Origin: M269 sp964640795 | GTDB taxonomy: Bacteria; Pseudomonadota; Gammaproteobacteria; Enterobacterales; Alteromonadaceae | DNA: 64,000 bases | Assembly (NCBI GenBank): GCA_964640795.1 | Contig: CAZXIN010000007.1 | Coordinates: 95,043 to 159,042 of the forward strand | Direction: 5' to 3' | Shown: piece by piece, positions 51,748 to 61,087 of the stretch | How positions within the stretch are numbered: position 1 is the first letter of the stretch | Layout: every line of letters begins with the position of its first letter | Position numbers and translations under genes: made by a program | Notes under the pieces: generated by a model | Told to the model about the DNA's origin: nothing | The model's database searches: none | Seen by the model: only the letters and a program-made list of their open reading frames with translations

Positions 51748-54606
51748 TTAGTTATCTAAATCAACAATTTCTACTTTATAGCCAAGTGCTTCAAACTGCG
51801 GTTGAAGCGTTCCCGCATCACCAACAACTAACTTAGCCATGGTGTCTATGTCTAAGTGTTTCTTTGCTAATGCATTAAGCTCAGGCAAGCCTGTATTTTT
51901 GATGATAAGCGCTTGTTCCTCCGTGAAATCCGCAGGTAAGTCATAACCTAAGATATCACCCAAAAAGCGTAACTTCTGATTCGGTGTTTCGTAGCTTCTC
52001 GCATCACGTTGACCAACAGCGTTACGCATAAAGGCTAGTTCATCATTCGTCATTCCCGACTCTTGATAAGCTCTCAACTCTTTTTCAAACTCAACAAAAG
52101 ACTTATCTGTTACGTCAGCTCTAACACTTGCGCCAGCCCTATATTCACCATTGTATTTGCTCGCATTAAAACCTCCACGAGCACCATAAGTGTATCCTTT
52201 GTCTTCCCTTAGGTTTAGATTGATGCGACTATTAAAAGCACCGCCCAAATTAAAGTTCATCAATCCAGCTTTAAAGAACTCACCCGTAAAATCACGTGTA
52301 ATGCTTGGCTTACCAATACGAATAACCGATTGCGCCGCATCATCTTTGTTCACGAGATAAACCGTTTTAGGATCATAACTAACAGGCTTAAACGAACGAT
52401 TAAAACCCTTACCTTTACCTGTCCACGACTTCAGCTTAGCTAAAGATTTATTGACGGTCGATTGTGGTAAGTCACTAACAACAATTAGCTGCGCCCCTTG
52501 TGGCTTAACATAGTCAGAATAAAAGCCTTTCACATCATCTTGTGTCAGCCCCGAAACGCTTTCAACTGTACCAGAACTCGAAATACCCGCAATAGAACGA
52601 CCATATAAGAGCTTACCCCAAGCTTCATTCGCTAGGCCATTGGCATCTTTACGTGCATTTTGAATACCTTGGATGGTTTGCGCTTTAAGACGATTGAAAT
52701 CTACGTCGTTAAACGCTGGCTTCAATAGTTTTTCCTCGACTAAAGCCAAAGTTGCATCTAAGTTCTTACTGAGGCTGCTCACGAAAACATTAATAGTTTC
52801 ATTACGAACACTAATGTTAATGTTACTACCTAATTTTTGTAGTTCGAGGCTCATATCTTCATTTGAGCGCACTGTAGTTGACTCGTTCAGCAAACCTGCG
52901 GTGAGATTGGCAAGGCCAGCTTTGCTCACTGGCTCAGCGTAATGCCCTCCTTGAATTCTAATTAAGATACTTGTCGTTGGTGTTTCTTTGCTTTGTGTAC
53001 CTAAAACTTCAATACCATTTTTCAGTTCACCTTTCCAATAAGCAGGAACGCTCACAAGTGGGTTAGCGCCGGCAACAGGCTGCTTGCTACGGTCAAAGCT
53101 GTCAGTTGCACGACGTGTTTTAAGATCTGATGCTTTGACGACTTGACGTTCGGGAATATCACGAGCAGAAATCGTAAAGTTATCTGCTTTAGCAACTGTA
53201 TCAGGTTGTCCATTAGGCACAACGCTCACGATGACCGAATGTTTGCCTTTAAGGTACTGGTTGTAAACACGGACGACATCTTCTTTGGTAACGTCATTAT
53301 AACGCGCGATTTCTTGTCCGATGTAGTTTGGAGTCCCTGCAAACGTTTCGAAGAAAGCCAGTTGACCGACTTTGCCAGATACTGATTGTAATCCAAAAAT
53401 AGCGCCTGCTTCGATCTTAGCTTTAACTTTAATCAAATCGTCGTCTTTAACCCCACGCTCTTCAAACTCATCAAAAGAAGCACGTATAGTTGTCTCAAGA
53501 TCAGCAAGCGATTTACCCGATGCTGGATTAGGCAAGGCTAACATAGAGAAGGTACAAGCTAGTTCCTGACACCCGTGGTTTACCTGAGATTGGACCGCTA
53601 GACCATTTCTTACTAAGTTCTTGTAAAGAATTGATGTCTTGCCACCGCCTAATATTTCAGCCAAAACATCTAAAGGAGCTTCATCTTCATGACGTGCATG
53701 AACGGTTGGAAATGCCATGAAAACCAAAGGCAAGTTGATATTATCTTCGAACGAAACATAGCGGTCTTCGGTCAGCGTAACATTCGACTTTGGCGCATCA
53801 ATAACTTCAGGTCCTCTTGGGATAGAACCAAAATATTTATTGATAAGCACCATCGTTTCTTCTGGGTCAACAGCTCCACCAATAGTCAATGTCGCGTTAT
53901 TAGGGCCATACCAACGTAAAAAGAATTTTTTCAAATCGTTAACATCAACACGATTCAAGTCTTCAGTGTAACCAATCACTGGCCAAGAATATGGATGCCC
54001 TTCAGGATATAACGCAGCTCCTAATGTTTCACCTAAACGGCCGTAGGGCTGGTTATCAACGCGCTGACCACGCTCATTTTTAACCGTTTCACGCTGCACT
54101 TCGAACTTTTCTTGTGTCACAGCGTCCAGCAAAAAGCCCATACGATCAGCTTCTAGCCATAACATTTTCTCAAGTTGGTTAACCGGAACGGTTTGAAAAT
54201 AGTTAGTACGGTCAGAATTCGTCGTACCATTTAAGGTACCGCCTGATTCAGAAACGATTTTGAAATGTTCTTCGTCAGCTACGTTTTCGGATCCTTGAAA
54301 CATCATATGCTCGAAGAAATGTGCAAAGCCTGAATTACCTACTTTTTCACGCGCAGATCCAACATGATAGGTTACATCCACATGCGCCAACGGATCGGAT
54401 TGATCTTCATGAATAACAACAGTTAATCCATTAGATAGCTGATACTTTTTATAAGGAATAACGATTTCGTCACCTCGACGTTTCACTTCCTCAATCAAAC
54501 GCACGCCATCAGGCAAAACTGATGATGCGGTTTCATTTGTAGCAGAATCGTTGTTCTGACAAGCAGCTAACGATACGGCTAGCCCTAAGGCGATCCATTT
54601 TTTCAA
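51748..54606 (-). CDS. M16-family zinc peptidase lipoprotein (pitrilysin type)
   Basis: The frame is open to 54663, but the best start is TTG at 54606. It has GAGGAA upstream and yields a clean lipoprotein signal, M-KKWIALGLAVSLAAC, with Cys at residue 16 (952 residues). The inverted zinc motif HFFEH (HxxEH) is in the first M16 domain, with the distal Glu about 75 residues later. A second, inactive M16 pair fills the C-terminal half. Such envelope proteins degrade short peptides in the periplasm. It sits next to the export operon, facing it. Confidence 0.92.
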   Translation of the reverse strand: MKKWIALGLAVSLAACQNNDSATNETASSVLPDGVRLIEEVKRRGDEIVIPYKKYQLSNGLTVVIHEDQSDPLAHVDVTYHVGSAREKVGNSGFAHFFEHMMFQGSENVADEEHFKIVSESGGTLNGTTNSDRTNYFQTVPVNQLEKMLWLEADRMGFLLDAVTQEKFEVQRETVKNERGQRVDNQPYGRLGETLGAALYPEGHPYSWPVIGYTEDLNRVDVNDLKKFFLRWYGPNNATLTIGGAVDPEETMVLINKYFGSIPRGPEVIDAPKSNVTLTEDRYVSFEDNINLPLVFMAFPTVHARHEDEAPLDVLAEILGGGKTSILYKNLVRNGLAVQSQVNHGCQELACTFSMLALPNPASGKSLADLETTIRASFDEFEERGVKDDDLIKVKAKIEAGAIFGLQSVSGKVGQLAFFETFAGTPNYIGQEIARYNDVTKEDVVRVYNQYLKGKHSVIVSVVPNGQPDTVAKADNFTISARDIPERQVVKASDLKTRRATDSFDRSKQPVAGANPLVSVPAYWKGELKNGIEVLGTQSKETPTTSILIRIQGGHYAEPVSKAGLANLTAGLLNESTTVRSNEDMSLELQKLGSNINISVRNETINVFVSSLSKNLDATLALVEEKLLKPAFNDVDFNRLKAQTIQGIQNARKDANGLANEAWGKLLYGRSIAGISSSGTVESVSGLTQDDVKGFYSDYVKPQGAQLIVVSDLPQSTVNKSLAKLKSWTGKGKGFNRSFKPVSYDPKTVYLVNKDDAAQSVIRIGKPSITRDFTGEFFKAGLMNFNLGGAFNSRINLNLREDKGYTYGARGGFNASKYNGEYRAGASVRADVTDKSFVEFEKELRAYQESGMTNDELAFMRNAVGQRDARSYETPNQKLRFLGDILGYDLPADFTEEQALIIKNTGLPELNALAKKHLDIDTMAKLVVGDAGTLQPQFEALGYKVEIVDLDN

Positions 54607-54858
54607 TGCAAATTCCTCATAATAACCATAAAACAGGTACGACTGCGCAATGTAGCCTCCCAAAAATAGCGAGAAATACTACAGTAATACTATTTTGACG
54701 GTAAAGTAACCTGTTCTTCTAATCGCCGTTAAAGTTGTAACAAACTAAGAACATCTCACCTTGTGGTTTCAAATCCAGATTGTTGACAAAGGACACCATG
54801 CCAAATCAGTATAATGCCAAGTAGTATTAACAAGTACTCTAAACGCTTGGGGAAGCAG

Positions 54859-55704
54859 ATGATTAATTCATTCAAAAATAACGTGAAATGGTTGGTCTTA
54901 ATATTAAGTTTATTGGCTATTGATGTTCATATGGCGCAAGCTCAAACGAGAGAAATCAGTCAAATCAAAGACAACCTATACTTGTTTAGAAACAATGCCC
55001 ATTTAGCGGTATTCTTGGTCACCAATGAAGGCATCATTGCCACAGACCCAATCAATGAAGAAGCGGCAAAATGGCTTAAAAAGGAAGTTAAAAACCGATT
55101 CAAGAAAGATATAAAGTACGTTGTCTATAGTCATTCTGACAATGATCACGTAGCCGGTGGTCAAGTCTTTGCTGATACCGCAACCATAGTTGCACACGAA
55201 AATGCAGTACCTATTATTAATAGCGGCAATTACACTGCCACACCCAATGTGACTTTCAGTGAGGAATCAACTGTTCAGTTAGGTGATGGTCGGGTCAAAC
55301 TGCATTATTTTGGTGTTAGCCATACAGATAACCTTATCGTGATGGAGTTTCCCAAACAAAAAGCCATCTTCGTTGTAGACTCTTTAAATCTCAACCGTAT
55401 GCCTTACCGTAATCTGCCTAACTTCTATATGCCTGAGCTTATCCACTTCATTAAGCAAGTAGAAACGCTTGATTACGAAATAGCAATACCGGGACACGGT
55501 GAGATGGGCACCCCAAAAGATGTTGTTCGTTATCGTAACTACCTTGAAGATTTATATGAGGAAGTCACAAAAGCACATAAAGCGGGTAAGAGCCTCGAGC
55601 AAGCCCAAGCTTCAATAAGGCTAGAAAAATATAAAGACTTTGATAACTACGAATCTTGGTTACCTTTAAATATAGAAGGCGTATATAGGAATTTAAATCA
55701 ATAA
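54859..55704 (+). CDS. Exported metallo-beta-lactamase-fold hydrolase
   Basis: I favour the ATG at 54859, preceded by GGGGAAG and starting a signal peptide (cleavage about MAQAQ); the ATG at 54814 is the alternative. The mature protein has the MBL fold: the metal motif is YSHSDNDHVAGG (H-x-D-x-D-H instead of H-x-H-x-D-H), with later ligands in GVSHTDN, VVDSLN and IPGHGEMG. The second His of the first motif is therefore Asp. It is similar to small exported MBL-fold proteins of unknown substrate; antibiotic hydrolysis should not be assumed. Confidence 0.88.
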   Translation: MINSFKNNVKWLVLILSLLAIDVHMAQAQTREISQIKDNLYLFRNNAHLAVFLVTNEGIIATDPINEEAAKWLKKEVKNRFKKDIKYVVYSHSDNDHVAGGQVFADTATIVAHENAVPIINSGNYTATPNVTFSEESTVQLGDGRVKLHYFGVSHTDNLIVMEFPKQKAIFVVDSLNLNRMPYRNLPNFYMPELIHFIKQVETLDYEIAIPGHGEMGTPKDVVRYRNYLEDLYEEVTKAHKAGKSLEQAQASIRLEKYKDFDNYESWLPLNIEGVYRNLNQ

Positions 55705-56026
55705 CGCTTTCTCTATAGAGCAGCTTTTCCAAAGCTTGGTGCTACGCGTCAATATCGAGTGCACCTCGCTCACCTGTGGGATTGCCTTTAGACGGAGTAG
55801 CATTGTATTGGTGTTTTTAGGCACTATAAGCACCTTTCTAAAAAGTATCGACAAGAAGCTGTAGGAGCGGACTCATCCTCGAACTATCTCATAGACAGGC
55901 AGTATTTCAGGTTAAAGTCTGGTCCCACAGTTGCTGTCTTTATTTAGCTCACCATCCTGTGCGAATATCTCTCCCGCTTAAATTAATTCGGTATTAAAAA
56001 AAATACCTGTGTATCACCTTTTAAAA
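55705..56026. other. Intergenic region with REP-like fragments
   Basis: No gene was found. Short pieces related to the REP-like repeat occur (GTAGGAGCGGACTC near 55861, GGTCCCACAG at 55921-55930). The 3' part leads into the PadR operator. Confidence 0.4.
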
Positions 56027-56027
56027 T

Positions 56028-56080
56028 ACTACATAGTAGTAAATATATTCATTGGCGTTTAGTATTTACTACTATGTAGT
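56028..56080. promoter_or_regulatory. Inverted-repeat operator upstream of padR-type gene
   Basis: ACTACATAGTAGTAAATA (56028-56045) and its exact inverse TATTTACTACTATGTAGT (56063-56080) surround a 17-nt spacer. Each arm also holds the partial dyad ACTAC/GTAGT. It ends 18 bases before the PadR start codon, so autoregulation is likely (inference from family behaviour). Confidence 0.8.
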
Positions 56081-56098
56081 CAAAAGGATAATCACATC

Positions 56099-56446
56099 AT
56101 GACAACGAAACAAAAACAGAAAGAGAAGTATCTTGGTGAATTCGAGCAAGTGGCTTTGCTCGCACTGATTCGATTAGGCGATCAAGCCTATGGGGCTAAA
56201 ATTAGGCAACTTATTCATGAGCAAATTGGACGTGATGTAGCCATAGGCGCACTTTATTCAACTTTAGAACGTTTAGAGAAAAAAGGCATGGTGACATCTA
56301 CGTTGGGCGAGCCAACGGCTGCGCGCGGTGGACGAGCAAAGCGCTTTTTTGTTGTAACAGCCAGCGGATTACAGGGGCTAAAGCGCACCAGAGAGATGAT
56401 GGACAATATGTGGCAGGGTGTTTCTCTGTTCGCTGCTAAAAACTAA
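56099..56446 (+). CDS. PadR-family transcriptional regulator
   Basis: This 115-residue short PadR protein is essentially the winged-helix domain (FEQVALLALIRLGDQAYGAKIRQLI ... IGALYSTLERLEKKGMV) with a short C-terminal helix for dimerisation. Such short PadR proteins typically repress their own operon and respond to membrane-active compounds. AAGGAT about 10 bases before the ATG is the ribosome site. The next gene follows after 17 bases. Confidence 0.93.
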   Translation: MTTKQKQKEKYLGEFEQVALLALIRLGDQAYGAKIRQLIHEQIGRDVAIGALYSTLERLEKKGMVTSTLGEPTAARGGRAKRFFVVTASGLQGLKRTREMMDNMWQGVSLFAAKN

Positions 56447-56463
56447 CGTGAGGGCGATTTATT

Positions 56464-57180
56464 ATGACATATCAAACATCACAACCAAGCAATACGCCTA
56501 AGTTTACCCATTGGATTCTAACTAAGTTACTGAAAAATAAAATCAACGAAGAGCAAGTTGGTGACTTGCTTGAGGAATACCAAGATAGAGCAAAAAACAA
56601 TGTCGGAGCAGCTAATAACTGGGTTCACCGACAAGCGGCACTCGCCTGTCTATCCGTTATTTCGAAAGCACTCACAGTTGAACGCCTTGCTCATTATGCT
56701 TTGTACATACTGTCTGCCGTATTGTTTGCAACACTCATTTTATTTGTTGGCTGGTTGTCGCATATGGATGAAGCGCCTGCTGAGCACATATGGTCAGCAC
56801 TAATGGAAGGAAAAGTCCATCAGCTACTACTTGAGCCACTCGCGTGGCAGAGCATGCTCCACTCTGCTCACATGACCTTCGATATCGGTATGTATATTCA
56901 TATACCGTCAATCATATGGGCAAGCTTGTCTCTTGTTGGGTTGTTTTACGTGCAGAAAAAACAAATGGTATCTATCTTAGGATATGCAGCACTAGGACTT
57001 GCTGCGATTGCATTACCTTATTTATGGAGCCTTGCTTACATTGCAACACATGATTTGGTTGCCAAAGAGGTAGGCCCCATCATTGCTTTTGGTGTCATCA
57101 GTGCTCTTTACTTGATTTTACCTGTGACTCACAGAGTGCTAGTAACCAAACGAGAATTAAATAGGTTAGCAGCACAGTAA
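56464..57180 (+). CDS. Permease-prefix-like membrane protein of unknown function
   Basis: In this 238-residue protein, residues about 10-60 (FTHWILTKLLKNKINEEQVGDLLEEYQDRA) resemble the permease-prefix domain found at the N-terminus of some PadR-linked MacB-type permeases. Four or five membrane helices follow, but no MacB-PCD or FtsX domain. It is in an operon with the PadR regulator. It could be a stand-alone remnant of such a system or a small membrane sensor or effector. Function unknown. Confidence 0.75.
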   Translation: MTYQTSQPSNTPKFTHWILTKLLKNKINEEQVGDLLEEYQDRAKNNVGAANNWVHRQAALACLSVISKALTVERLAHYALYILSAVLFATLILFVGWLSHMDEAPAEHIWSALMEGKVHQLLLEPLAWQSMLHSAHMTFDIGMYIHIPSIIWASLSLVGLFYVQKKQMVSILGYAALGLAAIALPYLWSLAYIATHDLVAKEVGPIIAFGVISALYLILPVTHRVLVTKRELNRLAAQ

Positions 57181-57188
57181 ATACTGAT

Positions 57189-57213
57189 AGAGCGCTAAAT
57201 GGCGCTCTGTTTC
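57189..57213 (+). terminator. Probable terminator of the padR operon
   Basis: The stem AGAGCGC / GCGCTCT (57189-57195 with 57202-57208) is followed by GTTTCT, a short T-rich tail. Confidence 0.7.
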
Positions 57214-57271
57214 TATTGAATCAAAGCTTAGCTATTGATTAATCTGAGTACGAAAACTAAACAAACAAACT

Positions 57272-58111
57272 TCAATCTGTTTCAACAGACAAATGGTATC
57301 CGGCATACTTACGCATATTGATGACACGGTTGCCGTCGAGCATTAAATACTGGCCTTTTATACCATTGAGTGTTCCCTCAAAGCCGCCCTCTTTATCGAG
57401 ATTAATAGAGCTTATTTTCTCAGGGTACTGTTCAATGGGATAATGGATGTCGATGGCAGGTGTATCGACAATATCAATTGCCTGAAAGCCATACTCATCA
57501 ATAATTTCATCCAAATCACCTTCCACTTCTGCTAACAACGACTCTTTTAACTCTTGCAAGTCAACAGGCTCAGGCTGGCTTTTTAACATGGTTCGCCAGT
57601 TCGTTTTGTCAGCAATATGCTCTTTAAACGCTGTTTCAACTAAGCCACTGGTTAAACGGTTCTGAACACGCATTATGGCAATAGCCTGAGTTGCACCTTG
57701 ATCAATCCATCGACTTGATACGCCATCGGTCACATGGCGAGTAATGCCTACTTTTACTGTTCCTGTATTGGCTAAGTAAACAAAATGATCAGACAAACAA
57801 TTAGCCTCGCCCCACTCAGGCTCACGGCAAGTTCCTGCATCGTAATGGCAAAGCTCTGGTTTTATAATACAGGTATCGCATTGGGCTAAACGCATAAGAC
57901 AACGATAGCAGTATCCTTGGTTAAAACTCTTTTTGGTTTTGGTAGCGCAATGTACACAATGTATTTCGCCATCATATTTAACACGTATCTCTTTACCGAT
58001 GAGCGCATTCATATCAACAAGTTGCTCACCAACAGGCAATTGATACTGCACCTTATTATCGCCGTTTGTGCTAACACGCATTTTGCGGATATTGCCTTGA
58101 CAAACCGTCAT
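57272..58111 (-). CDS. DUF2797 protein with zinc-binding cysteines and GIY-YIG-like segment
   Basis: The frame is open to 58177. The Met at 58111 has AGAAGG 6-7 bases upstream and gives 279 residues, so I prefer it. Cysteine pairs CVHC ... CYRC and CDTC ... C form probable zinc sites at about residues 53-95. The segment HFVYLANTGTVKVGITR resembles a GIY-YIG nuclease core. DUF2797 proteins are conserved in gammaproteobacteria and have no established function that I can name. No signal peptide, so cytoplasmic. Confidence 0.85.
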   Translation of the reverse strand: MTVCQGNIRKMRVSTNGDNKVQYQLPVGEQLVDMNALIGKEIRVKYDGEIHCVHCATKTKKSFNQGYCYRCLMRLAQCDTCIIKPELCHYDAGTCREPEWGEANCLSDHFVYLANTGTVKVGITRHVTDGVSSRWIDQGATQAIAIMRVQNRLTSGLVETAFKEHIADKTNWRTMLKSQPEPVDLQELKESLLAEVEGDLDEIIDEYGFQAIDIVDTPAIDIHYPIEQYPEKISSINLDKEGGFEGTLNGIKGQYLMLDGNRVINMRKYAGYHLSVETD

Positions 58112-58313
58112 ACTCTGCCTTCTTTCCTCGACACTAAAATCTGTCGGCATGCTACGCATTAGTTTGTCGTGGTTCAAACCTAATTTAAGACATTATGCTA
58201 ACGACCACTTCGAAAATAGCTCACCAGAACTATGAGATCTGCCAGTTGTTCACCCAAATGCCATTCCATAGCATAAGCCCGCGCGGAAACTTTAAATAAC
58301 TGAGGATTAAATC

Positions 58314-60644
58314 ATGCGAGCAATAAGAAAAGATAGGAATATAGTATTCAAGCTGATGTGGCTGCTATTTGCTTCAATCATTACACTACCGGCAATGGCT
58401 GCAAATATTGCTTATATTTATGGCGATATAGCGGCAAACGGCACTTTGCCTTCGGGTAATCAGGCACCCTATCACCAAATGCTGTTAACTGATACAGGAC
58501 CTAATGGCACATCACAATTCAGAGCTATAGTCGAGTCAGAAGGACATACTATTACACAACACTATGACGCAACAACGACTCTTAATCCTCAATTTCTTAA
58601 CCAGTTTCAGGTCATTATTTTTAGTTTGCACCAAAAGATATGGTCGGCATCGGAGAAAAGCCACCTTGATGCTTGGATTAGAGCAGGTGGCGGGATGTTT
58701 ATTTATAGCGATTCTGCTGCCGGCGGCAGATTTAACTTAGTAGGACCACAAAACACAGTTGGTCAAACGGCTGTAAATAACCTCATATCGCAGTACGGGA
58801 TGGAAGTCACTGTTGATCAAGCAAATGGCACAAAAGCTTATCGTGCAAGCCCGGGAGCAACCCACCCGATTGTTGCAAACCGCCCCGTATTTGAGGGAGA
58901 AGGAGTATCCCCCGTTGCTGTGGCTGCGAGTGCCAACGCTCAAATTTTGATCCCTTATGAAAACACCCCAGATAACCGAGTCAGTGGACAGGGGTTTGTA
59001 CCTCACCAGCAGAACTTAACCATATCGAACCCCTCCTTTGCAGCACTTGTGTTAAAGCCCTTAGGTAGCGGCAATATCATTGTGTCATTTGATCGCCAAC
59101 CCGTGTGGAATGGCGGTGAAGGTTCCGACATTACAAAACGCGACAATGGCTTAATTCTGCGCCGTATTATAACGCAATTAGCTGGGAGTAATCCTACGAG
59201 TTCAATTAATGTCTCTGCTAACACTGATAAACTTATTGGTGAATTGGGCACAGCAACATTAGATGGTTTAGTGACAGGTAACCCATCTTCGACGACATGG
59301 AGTCAAGTGTCTGGACCCGGCAGTGTAAACTTTGCATCAGCTAATTCTGTTGATACTACAGCAACTTTCTCTCAACCTGGTTCATATGAGCTAATGCTAA
59401 CGGCAAGCAATGGTGCCTCCAACTCAAGTGCTCTTGTGCAGATTGAAGTTGTACCAAACTCGACTGTCATAAATGCAATCAATAGTGGCAGTGGTGCATA
59501 CAATGCTTCAACAGGAATTAACTATACGGCAGACGACTTTTTTGTCGGTGGGCATATTGATAATTTCGGTGGCGCCTCTGTTGCAGCGACGACAGATGAT
59601 GAACTGTATAACCACGCACGCTCTTCTCAAAGTGCTTACAATATTCCTATTGCCAATGGAAATTACACTGTCTTGTTGCAGTTTTCTGAAACATTCTTCA
59701 CGGCAAATAATCGTCGGGTATTCGATGTTTCTATAGAAGGTATTCAAGTCCTCAATGATTTAGATCTCTTTGCGACTACAGGCAGTAGGCACAGCGCGCA
59801 TAGCGTATTAGCTGATGTAACTGTGGCTGACGGCACTTTAAATATGAATTTTGCAGCCAGTGTGAATAATCCCCTACTTAGCGCTTTTGTCGTTGTATCA
59901 AAAGACGGGACAACAACACCAATCGAACCAGCAGAGCCAATCTCAGTAGCAGCATCGGCAGAAAAACTCATCAGTATAAATGGAACACTTACCTTAGACG
60001 GAACGCTAACTGAAGGTAACGCAATATCGAGTACTTGGAGTAAAACATCTGGTCCGGGTGACGTTAGTTTTGCATCAACAACATCCTTGGACACCACGGC
60101 CACCTTCACACAAGCTGGCACTTACGAGCTTATGTTGGTCGTAAGCAATGGCTCAACTATGGCTAATACAACGGTTCAAGTTGAAGTCGTATCAGACTCC
60201 GCAATTGTTAACGCAGTAAATAGCGGAGCCGGAGCATACAGTGCTGTGACAGGCATTAATTACTCTGCCGATGACTTCTTTGTTGATGGGCATATCGATA
60301 ACTTTGGGGGTGCATCTGTTGCAGCGACAACTGACGACGAGCTGTACAACCACGCGCGCTCCTCTCATAGTGCTTACAATGTGCCAGTAGCAAATGGCAA
60401 CTACACCGTCTTGTTACAGTTTTCAGAAACATTCTTCACAGCGAGTAATCGTCGAGTTTTTAGTGCATCAGTAGAAGGCACACAGGTAATCAATAATTTG
60501 GATATTTTTGCCACAACCGGCCGTCGACATCAAGCACACGACGTATTACTAGACGTAACAGTTACCGATGGCATACTGAACTTGAGCTTTACAGCTAGCA
60601 TTAACAACTCGTTACTTGCAGCCTTTGTGGTCGTCTCTAAATAA
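58314..60644 (+). CDS. Secreted protein with ThuA-like N-terminal domain and two PKD-like/malectin units
   Basis: In this 776-residue protein the signal peptide ends near LPAMAAN (about residue 28). Residues 30-295 look like a ThuA/glutamine-amidotransferase-like domain (VIIFSLHQKIWSASEKSHLDAWIRAGGG). Two copies of a PKD-like domain (TWS-V-SGPG ... TTATF) plus a malectin-like carbohydrate-binding domain follow: about 299-531 and 543-776. The copies share TDDELYNHARSS and GNYTVLLQFSETFFTA. No glycosidase catalytic motif is evident. Probably binds polysaccharide at the cell surface or outside. The neighbouring hybrid sensor may control it. Confidence 0.85.
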   Translation: MRAIRKDRNIVFKLMWLLFASIITLPAMAANIAYIYGDIAANGTLPSGNQAPYHQMLLTDTGPNGTSQFRAIVESEGHTITQHYDATTTLNPQFLNQFQVIIFSLHQKIWSASEKSHLDAWIRAGGGMFIYSDSAAGGRFNLVGPQNTVGQTAVNNLISQYGMEVTVDQANGTKAYRASPGATHPIVANRPVFEGEGVSPVAVAASANAQILIPYENTPDNRVSGQGFVPHQQNLTISNPSFAALVLKPLGSGNIIVSFDRQPVWNGGEGSDITKRDNGLILRRIITQLAGSNPTSSINVSANTDKLIGELGTATLDGLVTGNPSSTTWSQVSGPGSVNFASANSVDTTATFSQPGSYELMLTASNGASNSSALVQIEVVPNSTVINAINSGSGAYNASTGINYTADDFFVGGHIDNFGGASVAATTDDELYNHARSSQSAYNIPIANGNYTVLLQFSETFFTANNRRVFDVSIEGIQVLNDLDLFATTGSRHSAHSVLADVTVADGTLNMNFAASVNNPLLSAFVVVSKDGTTTPIEPAEPISVAASAEKLISINGTLTLDGTLTEGNAISSTWSKTSGPGDVSFASTTSLDTTATFTQAGTYELMLVVSNGSTMANTTVQVEVVSDSAIVNAVNSGAGAYSAVTGINYSADDFFVDGHIDNFGGASVAATTDDELYNHARSSHSAYNVPVANGNYTVLLQFSETFFTASNRRVFSASVEGTQVINNLDIFATTGRRHQAHDVLLDVTVTDGILNLSFTASINNSLLAAFVVVSK
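59475..60644 (+). repeat. Diverged intragenic direct repeat encoding malectin-like domains
   Basis: The stretches at about 59475-59907 and 60214-60644 encode two highly similar malectin-like domains. Many codon differences are synonymous, so the duplication is old and under protein-level selection. Confidence 0.8.
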
Positions 60645-61087
60645 CTGACACAATCACATCGCACATTAATGCCTGATAAGTAGTGACTTCTCAGGCATTA
60701 AGCCATGCTGTAGCTTCCAGAAAAATTTCTAAAACATGCCGCTATTTTGGTACATTACGAGAGTCATTTTATAGTTGGAAGTGAGAGTGCAAGGTTCAAT
60801 GAGGAAAAAGTTTAATCAATAGTAAGCCATGCTCTGAAAGTCCCACGAAAAGAGCGAATCACGCTACTAAAGAAAATACCCCCTATCTACATAAAACTTA
60901 TCATTCTGGTCCGTTGAAAACAGCATGGTACTTAGAGTAATTTCAATATACAGCTATCGATGATTCAACCCAGATCTAAGCACTAAAAATATATGGTCAG
61001 TGGTTCATAGAGTGACTTGGAGTCAAATGACCATACAGAATACGGAATTTTTAAAGATTGTGAGCCCGGGCCTTTATGTAAGCAACA
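60645..61087. other. Intergenic region with one hairpin
   Basis: TAATGCCTGA and TCAGGCATTA (60667-60676 with 60691-60700) form a perfect 10-bp hairpin without a T run, a possible weak terminator of the malectin gene. The rest shows no ORF, repeat or RNA gene to me. Confidence 0.5.

Noticed and set aside
54783..54815. TTGACA and TATAAT upstream of the MBL-fold gene as a sigma70 promoter
   Set aside because: The spacer is 21 bases, too long for a normal promoter.
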